Source: Candidatus Nitrosopolaris rasttigaisensis (GTDB taxonomy: Archaea > Thermoproteota > Nitrososphaeria > Nitrososphaerales > Nitrososphaeraceae). From it: a stretch of DNA of 12,364 bases. Shown here piece by piece: positions 1 through 5,765 of this stretch; the first letter of the stretch is position 1, and every line of letters starts with the position of its first letter. Below the pieces are notes generated by a model. The model made no database searches and had not been told where the DNA came from. It saw nothing but the letters and a program-made list of their open reading frames with translations. The stretch is from the NCBI GenBank assembly GCA_933226995.1, contig CAKOFP010000277.1, forward strand, positions 1-12,364, written 5' to 3'. A program made the position numbers and the translations under genes.

Positions 1-312
1 CTCGCTCCACCAGAATATCCGACAGAACATGCTCAGAGAGGAGGACACATTCCGGGAGCAAAGAACATCCCCTGGAGTCAAGCAGTCAACGATCATGACG
101 GCACATTCAAATCAGTAAATGAATTAAAGAAGCTTTATGAATCAAAGGCAATAACACCTGAAAAAGAAGTAATTGCGTATTGCAGAATAGGTGAAAGGTC
201 ATCGCACACTTGGTTCGTCCTCAAATACCTGCTTGGTTACCCAAATGTTAAGAACTATGATGGATCCTGGACAGAATGGGGTAATATGATTGATAATCCT
301 ATAGAAAAATAA
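1..312 (+). CDS. Rhodanese-family sulfurtransferase, C-terminal part (5' truncated by window edge)
   Basis: Frame 1 is open from the first base to the TAA at 310-312 and gives 103 residues. They match the C-terminal catalytic rhodanese domain of thiosulfate/3-mercaptopyruvate sulfurtransferases: a G-H-I-P-G-A substrate-loop motif near residues 15-20, the active-site loop C-R-I-G-E-R-S with the persulfide-forming Cys encoded at 181-183, and the closing Y-D-G-S-W-x-E-W motif. The family moves sulfane sulfur from thiosulfate or mercaptopyruvate to thiophilic acceptors in the cytoplasm. The full protein usually has two rhodanese repeats (about 280-300 residues); only the second repeat's end is here, so whether the first repeat exists cannot be seen. 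Thiosulfate and mercaptopyruvate specificity cannot be separated with confidence from this fragment. Confidence 0.9.
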   Translation, partial: LAPPEYPTEHAQRGGHIPGAKNIPWSQAVNDHDGTFKSVNELKKLYESKAITPEKEVIAYCRIGERSSHTWFVLKYLLGYPNVKNYDGSWTEWGNMIDNPIEK

Positions 313-330
313 ATAATTATTAGATCTAGA

Positions 331-363
331 CATGGATATACTTGGTCGACAATAGTATCCATG
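331..363 (+). terminator. Hairpin 18 bases after the sulfurtransferase stop
   Basis: CATGGATA (331-338) pairs perfectly with TATCCATG (356-363). Inside the loop a short TTG/CAA stem (342-344 with 350-352) can stack across a 3x3 internal loop. Its place just after a stop codon suggests a transcript 3' end or processing structure. There is no clear downstream T tract, so a classical terminator role is uncertain. Confidence 0.3.
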
Positions 364-641
364 ACATAAAACGAATGAACTTGAAACAAAAAATAATGAA
401 TTAACATAATTTGAAATCTGAAATGCCAAAGCAAACGTTGTCGATTTTTTTGTAATATTGGCAGGGAGTGGGATCTTTATTTTTTCAGTATTATCGGAAA
501 TAGTAATACAACCCCAATTAAAAGCATGTTCGGTCTCGATTCGAAAATAATTTGTTACAAGTTGGAGTAAAAAATCGTACAATCAAACGTTTTGCTAATT
601 CTTCATATGTTAACCATTGTTACCAGATGAACCCCAACATT

Positions 642-650
642 CAATAAATA
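642..650 (+). promoter_or_regulatory. TATA-like box for the roadblock-like gene
   Basis: CAATAAATA is centred about 24 bases upstream of the GTG at 670, the spacing expected between an archaeal TATA box and the transcription start. The GTG has no Shine-Dalgarno, so a leaderless transcript starting at or next to the GTG is the simplest reading. Confidence 0.4.
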
Positions 651-669
651 GACCAGCCTTCTGGGCGGC

Positions 670-1032
670 GTGGAATATACAAAACTTTGTGAATCAATAT
701 TTGCTTTACACGACGATATTCGCTATGCTGCTGTTGTGGATGATACAGGGCTACAAATTGCTGGTGGTATGCGTAGAGGTATCGATTCTATTGTAGACCA
801 AACCAATGAGGAATTATATCTGGCACAAACAGCACTTCGTAAATCCATGAGACAGAGGTTTGATGACACTATGGGAAATGCAAGATTTGCATATGTAGAG
901 CGTGAAAAAATCTCGATCTTAACATTTTACCTAAATAAGAATATTCTCATTGTAACTATGGAATCTAATATAGACTCTCATACTGCGATTGATATCGCAG
1001 AAGATACACTGGAAATGCTTCGCGCAAAATAA
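670..1032 (+). CDS. Roadblock/profilin-like small protein, DUF6659-type
   Basis: A 120-residue soluble protein with no signal peptide or membrane segment. The order of elements (N-terminal helix C-E-S-I-F-A-L, strand R-Y-A-A-V-V-D-D-T-G, then G-G-M-R-x-G near residues 32-37, a long central helix, and two C-terminal strands ending in I-L-I-V-T-M-E) matches the short roadblock/LC7-like proteins that occur in many copies in Thaumarchaeota (DUF6659). Roadblock relatives act as dimeric scaffolds or regulators of small GTPases; no partner gene is visible here, so the role is unknown. The GTG start is chosen because a TATA-like box lies 24 bases upstream and an in-frame TAG lies shortly before it. 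The gene is convergent with valS. Confidence 0.7.
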   Translation: MEYTKLCESIFALHDDIRYAAVVDDTGLQIAGGMRRGIDSIVDQTNEELYLAQTALRKSMRQRFDDTMGNARFAYVEREKISILTFYLNKNILIVTMESNIDSHTAIDIAEDTLEMLRAK

Positions 1033-1036
1033 AGAA

Positions 1037-1129
1037 CGCAGCAATACAATTTGTATGTCTAGATCATCCTGGCATATTGCGGTAGTTGTGTGGCATACCA
1101 CTCCAGGTAAATCCCAGAAACCTGCTGCG
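1037..1129. other. Inverted-repeat-rich spacer between convergent genes (possible structured RNA or bidirectional terminator)
   Basis: CGCAGCA (1037-1043) is perfectly complementary to TGCTGCG (1123-1129), closing a 93-base element. Inside it are ATACA/TGTAT (1044-1048 with 1052-1056), CCTGG/CCAGG (1068-1072 with 1103-1107) and GTGG/CCAC (1090-1093 with 1098-1101), all compatible with the outer stem. TGGCATA also occurs twice (1070-1076 and 1091-1097). The length suggested a tRNA, but there is no TTC-type T loop and no cloverleaf. It could be a structured transcript end for either neighbour or an independent small RNA. Confidence 0.3.
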
Positions 1130-1137
1130 ATGTTATC

Positions 1138-3492
1138 TTAGCTTTTCAAATTATGCATTGTCTTTAGATCTTCCTTGAATAGATCTAAATCAGGGGGGAT
1201 GACGATGCTACCAATAGAATCCTTTAGAGATAACGGTTTTCCGGTTTCGTCTGAAATAGTTCCTTTTTTCTTATTCCATACCGTCGAGTTAAAATCCATA
1301 ATCAATTTAGTATATTTTGTGAGTTCACCGTAATGGTCCAGTGGTTGAGGCATTTGTTGAAGATGAATACTCTCGGCCGAGTAAATTTTTGTCCACAATT
1401 CCTCGGTAATAAATGGACATATCGGGGCTAGAAGAACTAAAATTGTCGAGAAACATTTCTGGGAGGTATATATGGCCGATCTTTGCTGGGATTGATCACC
1501 TGTATCGTAAATGCGTCCTTTGATCATTTCTATATAGTGTGCAGCAAACACATTCCATGTAAATTCTCTTATCCCATTTGCGGGAATGAAGAAATTAAAA
1601 TTAGCATAACCCTCTTTGCATTTATCGATCAGTTGGGATAGTTCACCGATAATCCATCGGTCAGACGATGCGAGTATAGCAGGCATCTCTAGAATAACAT
1701 CGAATGAAGATAGAAATCTGCCAATATTCCATAATTTTGATAAGAAATTCTTTGCAGTTGTGATTCTTTGCTCGGAGCAACGAAAATCATAACCTAAATT
1801 GCTTTCTGCTGCTGCCCAAAATCGGAAAACATCCGCCCCGTATTTACGTATAAGGGGAAGAGGATCAATTACATTCCCTTTACTTTTGCTCATCTTTTCG
1901 CCTTTTTCGTCTAGACCATATCCCATAATCCACGCGTCAGACCATGGTAATCTACTGGTAAGCTGGACGCATCGCAACATTGTATAATAAAGCCAGGTTC
2001 TTATGATATCCTTTCCCTGCGGTCTTACTGTAGTCGGATAAGTATAATTGTAGAATTGCGAATTATTCTTATATTTTGTAATAAACAGTGGAGTGATACT
2101 AGAGTCTAGCCATGTATCAAATGTTCTATCCTCTCCGATAAATTCAGTGCCCCCACAACTACTGCATTTTTCAAATGGAGGTTTTTCTTTCCACGGCCGA
2201 TAATATCCTCCTTCATCTGGCAGATTAGGATATTTGCAGTTATTACAATACCATATCGGCACTTCGGTACCATAAAATCGTCTTCTTGTGACCGGCCAGT
2301 CAATTGCAATAGAGTTGAGCCAATCAAGCAAAATTTGTCTATGCCTATCAGGATGGAATGTGATTTTATTTGCAAGTTCTTTTAATAATGGTACATAATC
2401 GATTTGCTTTAAGTAGTAATCCTCAAGCGATATGATTTCGACTGGAGTCCTGCTACGTTCGCATATTGGGGTCCTATGCATAATATTTTCTTCTTTTTCA
2501 AGAATGCCGATGTTTCTTAATTCTTCAATGATTTTGGTTCTCGCTTGATTGACCGAAAGGTTAGCATAAGCCCCAGCTGCAGAAGTAGTTCTGCCGTTCT
2601 CATCTAACGATACAATTTCTTTTAATCCTAGCTCGCGGAATATCCGCACATCATTTTCATCCCCGTAGCTGCAAACCATGACTACCCCTGAACCAAATTC
2701 CGGTTTTGCAGAAGGGTGAGCTATAATCTTGACCTCTCTGTCGAATATCGGTAACAGGGCATGCTTATCTACCAGATTTACATATCGCTCGTCTTTTGGA
2801 TTTACAACAATTGATTGGCATGCAAATAGGAGTTCTGGTCTAGTTGAAGCAACAACAATGCTATCCCCAGTTTCGATTATCCTGAATCTTATGTAAGTTA
2901 GCTTTGTTGGAATAGTCTCGTAGATAATTTCTGCATCTGCAATAGTTGTTGCACATTGAGGGCAATAATTATTTGGCCTATTTGCACGATATATTAGATT
3001 CCGCTTCCATAAATAAATGAAGGTACTCTGTGTTAAAGTCCGAAATTCCTTTGAATCGGTACGATAATATTCTTCAAAGTTGCCGCTAATCCCAAGAGTT
3101 TTCATTATCTGAATCATTTCACCCTCTAGATCGTCAAGAGCATGAGCACATAGTTCGAGAAATTTTTCTCGATCGGTCTTTCGCATCACGATTTTATATT
3201 TTTTTTCTGTGTAAATCTCAACCGGTAGACCGTTTCTGTCAATGCCTATCGGGAATAATACATTGTACCCCATCATTCTGGAAGTCCTTGCGATCATATC
3301 AATTTGTGAATAGTGAGCAGCGGCTCCGATATGCCAAGGTCTTCCAGATGGGTAGGGAGGGGGAGTATCAATCACAAAAGCTTTTCTTGATTCGTCTATA
3401 GAAAACTTGTAGATCGCATTATTAGCCCATTTTTGCAGAATAATGTTCTCCAAGGCAGGATTCCATAACTTGGCTTCAATTCTGAGTACCAT
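1138..3492 (-). CDS. valS: Valyl-tRNA synthetase
   Basis: A 784-residue class I aminoacyl-tRNA synthetase that charges tRNA-Val with valine in the cytoplasm. The HIGH signature appears as H-I-G-A at residues 54-57, preceded by P-P-P-Y-P-S-G, and K-M-S-K-S is at 533-537. The CP1 editing domain, which hydrolyses mischarged Thr-tRNA, spans roughly 195-345 with S-T-R-P-E at 216-220 and G-S-G-V-V-M-V-C near 267-274. Two zinc-knuckle cysteine pairs are visible: C177/C180, and C416/C419 with C443/C446. A helical anticodon-binding domain follows from about 610. Length and motifs fit the archaeal form, which is shorter than most bacterial ValRS. The ATG has an in-frame stop four codons upstream and is the first possible start. 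An A/T-rich TATA-like ATAAA lies about 23 bases upstream, consistent with leaderless transcription. Nothing looks broken. Confidence 0.97.
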   Translation of the reverse strand: MVLRIEAKLWNPALENIILQKWANNAIYKFSIDESRKAFVIDTPPPYPSGRPWHIGAAAHYSQIDMIARTSRMMGYNVLFPIGIDRNGLPVEIYTEKKYKIVMRKTDREKFLELCAHALDDLEGEMIQIMKTLGISGNFEEYYRTDSKEFRTLTQSTFIYLWKRNLIYRANRPNNYCPQCATTIADAEIIYETIPTKLTYIRFRIIETGDSIVVASTRPELLFACQSIVVNPKDERYVNLVDKHALLPIFDREVKIIAHPSAKPEFGSGVVMVCSYGDENDVRIFRELGLKEIVSLDENGRTTSAAGAYANLSVNQARTKIIEELRNIGILEKEENIMHRTPICERSRTPVEIISLEDYYLKQIDYVPLLKELANKITFHPDRHRQILLDWLNSIAIDWPVTRRRFYGTEVPIWYCNNCKYPNLPDEGGYYRPWKEKPPFEKCSSCGGTEFIGEDRTFDTWLDSSITPLFITKYKNNSQFYNYTYPTTVRPQGKDIIRTWLYYTMLRCVQLTSRLPWSDAWIMGYGLDEKGEKMSKSKGNVIDPLPLIRKYGADVFRFWAAAESNLGYDFRCSEQRITTAKNFLSKLWNIGRFLSSFDVILEMPAILASSDRWIIGELSQLIDKCKEGYANFNFFIPANGIREFTWNVFAAHYIEMIKGRIYDTGDQSQQRSAIYTSQKCFSTILVLLAPICPFITEELWTKIYSAESIHLQQMPQPLDHYGELTKYTKLIMDFNSTVWNKKKGTISDETGKPLSLKDSIGSIVIPPDLDLFKEDLKTMHNLKS

Positions 3493-3573
3493 TTCACACT
3501 TTCATCTAATAGTTTATCCAGTGGCGTATCCATACGGTTATTAATGTTAGTATAGTTTTGGAATTTAATAACG
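3493..3573. promoter_or_regulatory. Divergent promoter region of valS and the small membrane protein gene
   Basis: Only 81 bases separate the two divergent ATGs. Toward valS, an ATAAA element (minus strand of 3513-3517) is centred about 23 bases from the ATG. Toward the right-hand gene, TAGTATAGTT (around 3548-3557) is centred about 22 bases from the ATG at 3574. Both spacings suit leaderless archaeal transcripts. No operator-like palindrome was seen. Confidence 0.35.
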
Positions 3574-3831
3574 ATGGCCGATAGATTATTGGTCTTGCAC
3601 ATTTTGCTAATTATGATAGTAATAATGTTTTTCCTGGTCACACTTGGTAGTTCTATTTTTTTTACAATGACAATTATTTCTTCAAGAGTATCCGGAGGAC
3701 TAGCAGGAAATTTGATGGTGCTTGCACTGATACCGCCTTCAATTCTAACAGTATTATTTCTGCAGAGAGTTGCTGGCAAGTTATATGACCGATTATACGT
3801 TGTAATAATCAAATCTTCATTAAAGAAATGA
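3574..3831 (+). CDS. Small two-helix membrane protein, unknown function
   Basis: An 85-residue product I do not recognise. Two strongly hydrophobic segments are visible, roughly residues 5-31 (rich in I, M, L and F) and 45-64, joined by a short loop with S-S-R-V-S-G-G-L-A-G, and ending in a basic tail (K-S-S-L-K-K). By the positive-inside rule the C-terminus is probably cytoplasmic. The gene is divergent from valS and convergent with queC. A TATA-like box sits about 22 bases upstream, and no Shine-Dalgarno is seen. A competing minus-strand frame over the same bases is a continuous but unconvincing shadow. The membrane-protein pattern supports a real gene, but no homolog family is asserted. 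Confidence 0.5.
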   Translation: MADRLLVLHILLIMIVIMFFLVTLGSSIFFTMTIISSRVSGGLAGNLMVLALIPPSILTVLFLQRVAGKLYDRLYVVIIKSSLKK

Positions 3832-3842
3832 CTTCGTAAGCA

Positions 3843-3893
3843 GATTCTTCTCGGAGGAATCGATCATCTGGAAGTACTATACGATGCGTATAG
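3843..3893. terminator. Two hairpins between convergent genes
   Basis: GATTCTTC (3843-3850) pairs with GAGGAATC (3854-3861), with one G-T wobble and a 3-base loop. CTATACG (3877-3883) pairs perfectly with CGTATAG (3887-3893), also with a 3-base loop, and starts one base after the queC stop on the minus strand. The 63-base spacer is thus almost entirely two stem-loops. They could define 3' ends for both converging transcripts. Neither is followed by a long T tract. Confidence 0.35.
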
Positions 3894-3894
3894 C

Positions 3895-4563
3895 CTATGC
3901 TGATATTTTTGAGTGCCTAAAGAAGACAGGATCTTTCATTCCCAATGACCTGAAAGCATCGAGTCGTTGTTTGCATGCGTAACATTCTCCGCAATGCCTT
4001 CTGGCCTTAGTATGACAACTCCAAGTTACTTCAAGTGGTACCTTCAGATCTATTGCTAGGTTGATTATACGTTTTCTATCCATCTTGCTTAATGGGGTCA
4101 CTATCACACATGGATCATGATTGGAAAGCAAACAGCCGTGCTTGAACAGTGAATTTATTTTTTCTATGTAGTTCTTCGTGGCGTCCTTAAAGAAGGATCC
4201 ATCGTGGCTGTTGTGGCCTCCGACAATCCATTTAATATTAAGAAATTCTGCATAGTGTGCAGCAATGGAATAAAAGATCAGATTTCTAGCGGGGACATAT
4301 GATGGCCATCTGTTATCCGATTTCTGACGGTTGCCAATCTGTAAATCTGAATATTCTTTAATAAATGGAATATCGATCTCCAAGAAATTAGAAATGCTTG
4401 CTCTTTTCGCTAATTGGGCTGCGGATTCTTTTTCTTTTTGAATTCTGTCGTAACAATTAAAAGTAATGGCCGAAACATCTGAAAATTTGTCTTTTGCCCA
4501 ATAAAGACAGGTAGCAGAGTCTAGTCCACCTGAGAGCATCACCAGTGCCTTTGATCCTCTCAT
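3895..4563 (-). CDS. queC: 7-cyano-7-deazaguanine (preQ0) synthase QueC
   Basis: A 222-residue cytoplasmic enzyme that converts 7-carboxy-7-deazaguanine to preQ0 with ATP and ammonia. In archaea preQ0 is then inserted at tRNA position 15 and becomes archaeosine. The N-terminal ATP-pyrophosphatase P-loop is S-G-G-L-D-S at residues 11-16. The family motif Y-V-P-A-R-N is near 89-94, V-G-G-H-N near 114-118, and the C-terminal zinc site is formed by C183, C191, C194 and C197. Length is normal for the family. The ATG at 4563 lies three bases after the queD stop, so the two genes form a translationally coupled operon. QueE, GTP cyclohydrolase and the transglycosylase are not in this window. Confidence 0.96.
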   Translation of the reverse strand: MRGSKALVMLSGGLDSATCLYWAKDKFSDVSAITFNCYDRIQKEKESAAQLAKRASISNFLEIDIPFIKEYSDLQIGNRQKSDNRWPSYVPARNLIFYSIAAHYAEFLNIKWIVGGHNSHDGSFFKDATKNYIEKINSLFKHGCLLSNHDPCVIVTPLSKMDRKRIINLAIDLKVPLEVTWSCHTKARRHCGECYACKQRLDAFRSLGMKDPVFFRHSKISA

Positions 4564-4566
4564 TAT

Positions 4567-5454
4567 CTAATCGTTTTTTACTTCAGCAATTATATGGGCG
4601 CCCTTATTGACTCCCTCGTAAATATAGACGCCCAATGCTTCCACATTCGAGGGCATTTTTGGGGCTAGCAACTTTATTATTTCCGTTGAAAGAGTTTCTA
4701 CCGTTGCTTCACCTGGTAGTAGAAATGTTGTTAGTTTTGGCAGTTGTAGATTGAAATATCCACGAGGTCCATCAAAAGAAATAAAATAATAAAGATCGTC
4801 TTCATTTTGCAAGTATTTTTTATTAATTAAGAATTTATGGTCAATAACATTTAACGTATCTTTAATTATCTTCTTGGCTTCACCAAAGTCGATCACAAGG
4901 TTATTTGTCATTTGGCCAATAATCTCTACCATCACAGTGGAAGTATGGCCATGCAAAATAGAACATTTCTCTACCAGTGGGAGAATGTGTGCGTAGTCGA
5001 ATGCGAGTGAAGGATCTTCTATAAATATAGATCCGCTGTGGTTGCTGTGGTTAGAATCATAGAAAAATAATGAGTCTAATTCATTCACCTTCGCTGCATA
5101 CTTTGAGTGGCCGAGGGCAATAACATCGACATCAGGCAGTTCCTTTTTTATCAGCTTGAATTTAACTATGTCTGCTTTTGAATCAACTATTTCGATGTAC
5201 CTGTCACCTATTTTGAAATCGATCTTCGCGCTCGTACCATCTTTAAAGCTCAAATTAGCATCATACTCATAAGTTATTCCTAGAAACGACAACAGCTTTG
5301 AAATGGAGAACTCCGCCCTGCTTCGTAATAGGTTCCCATTACTATCAATATATCTGATGTCTTTATCAAGGACAACCCTTTCCATTAGAGTATTAAAAAA
5401 AGGATTGTCACATATAAATTCACCCTCATCCGCGATATTTTTTTGATATTTCAT
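4567..5454 (-). CDS. queD: 6-carboxytetrahydropterin synthase QueD with extra N-terminal PD-(D/E)XK-like domain
   Basis: From the ATG at 5454 the product is 295 residues. The C-terminal half is QueD, which converts dihydroneopterin triphosphate to 6-carboxytetrahydropterin: zinc ligands H156, H168 and H170, the QueD-type C-x-x-x-H-G-H motif with catalytic C164, D205-H206, and E280 binding the pterin ring. QueD alone is usually about 120-150 residues. Residues about 30-130 form an added alpha/beta domain with S-R-A-E (E48), an I-D-F strand (D79) and Y-I-E-I-V (E88). This is the layout of PD-(D/E)XK nuclease-like folds, but with Val where the catalytic Lys would be. Longer starts exist at ATG 5496 and TTG 5502; neither has a Shine-Dalgarno. 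I prefer 5454 because a TATA-like box lies about 28 bases upstream, inside a perfect palindrome. It is first in the queD-queC operon. Confidence 0.85.
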   Translation of the reverse strand: MKYQKNIADEGEFICDNPFFNTLMERVVLDKDIRYIDSNGNLLRSRAEFSISKLLSFLGITYEYDANLSFKDGTSAKIDFKIGDRYIEIVDSKADIVKFKLIKKELPDVDVIALGHSKYAAKVNELDSLFFYDSNHSNHSGSIFIEDPSLAFDYAHILPLVEKCSILHGHTSTVMVEIIGQMTNNLVIDFGEAKKIIKDTLNVIDHKFLINKKYLQNEDDLYYFISFDGPRGYFNLQLPKLTTFLLPGEATVETLSTEIIKLLAPKMPSNVEALGVYIYEGVNKGAHIIAEVKND

Positions 5455-5474
5455 TTTGTTGTTCTGGTGATGTT

Positions 5475-5491
5475 GCAGGTAATTTACCTGC
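5475..5491 (-). promoter_or_regulatory. 17-bp palindrome over the putative queD TATA box
   Basis: GCAGGTAATTTACCTGC is a perfect inverted repeat with 8-bp arms and one central base. Its AT-rich centre (GTAAATTAC on the minus strand) sits about 28 bases before the ATG at 5454 and can serve as the TATA box. A dimeric repressor bound here would block TBP. If the longer start (5496) is the real one, this stretch would instead encode residues of the N-terminus and the symmetry would be accidental. Confidence 0.4.
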
Positions 5492-5496
5492 GTCAT

Positions 5497-5765
5497 GAAC
5501 AAAGCAAGAAGCTATCATTCATGGCGCTTAGCACTGAACCGTGTTTGTACTGGCCAAGTGCTCGTTAAACTATGTTAAACCATATATCGCTAAGATGATT
5601 TTTGTCGACATTCCAGCCTGCCAGCCAGTTTTCAGTCATTCAATACCGAGTCTAGTATCTTCATACCAAGCGCAGCAGCTTCCTAATTATTAACTCTGAT
5701 CATTTTGGTTCTCAAAATCAAGCAGATTTTTGGACCACCAAAATATAGCATGAAATAATTGTGAC
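5497..5765. other. Intergenic region between the surface-protein gene and queD
   Basis: About 270 bases with no convincing ORF on either strand. It holds AGCACT/AGTGCT (6-bp arms enclosing about 20 bases, near 5529-5561) and the nested stem-loop at 5702-5744 described separately. A TATATGG element near 5581-5587 on the minus strand could drive queD from further upstream, but its spacing to either start is long. Confidence 0.35.
5702..5744 (-). terminator. Nested stem-loop after the surface-protein gene
   Basis: ATTTTGGT (5702-5709) is perfectly complementary to ACCAAAAT (5737-5744). Inside it CAAAATC pairs with GATTTTTG with one bulged base. The element lies 22 bases downstream of the surface-protein stop on the minus strand and contains T runs on that strand, so it is a reasonable transcript-end candidate. 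Confidence 0.4.

Larger units (their letters stand above)
313..669. other. Intergenic region, no convincing gene
   Basis: This 357-base AT-rich stretch separates the sulfurtransferase from the roadblock-like gene. It contains the hairpin at 331-363 and, at its right end, a TATA-like box for the next gene. A minus-strand open frame begins at a TTG at 582 and runs to 199, but it overlaps the sulfurtransferase coding end by 114 bases, lacks a Shine-Dalgarno, and loses protein-like character after about its first 65 codons. I do not call it a gene. Confidence 0.5.

Noticed and set aside
199..582. Minus-strand 127-codon frame with TTG start
   Set aside because: It overlaps the well-supported sulfurtransferase end by 114 bases, has no Shine-Dalgarno, and only its first half resembles a protein; no family recognised.
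1037..1129. tRNA gene in the convergent spacer
   Set aside because: Length and a 7-bp closing stem fit, but there is no TTC T-loop, the T-stem does not pair, and no anticodon arm can be drawn.
1799..1987. Plus-strand frame inside valS
   Set aside because: Antisense shadow of a strongly conserved synthetase.
2106..2375. Minus-strand frame in another register inside valS
   Set aside because: Same-strand shadow within the valS catalytic region.
3396..3812. Minus-strand 138-codon frame over the membrane-protein gene and valS start
   Set aside because: It overlaps the valS N-terminus in another frame and lies antisense to a better membrane-protein candidate.
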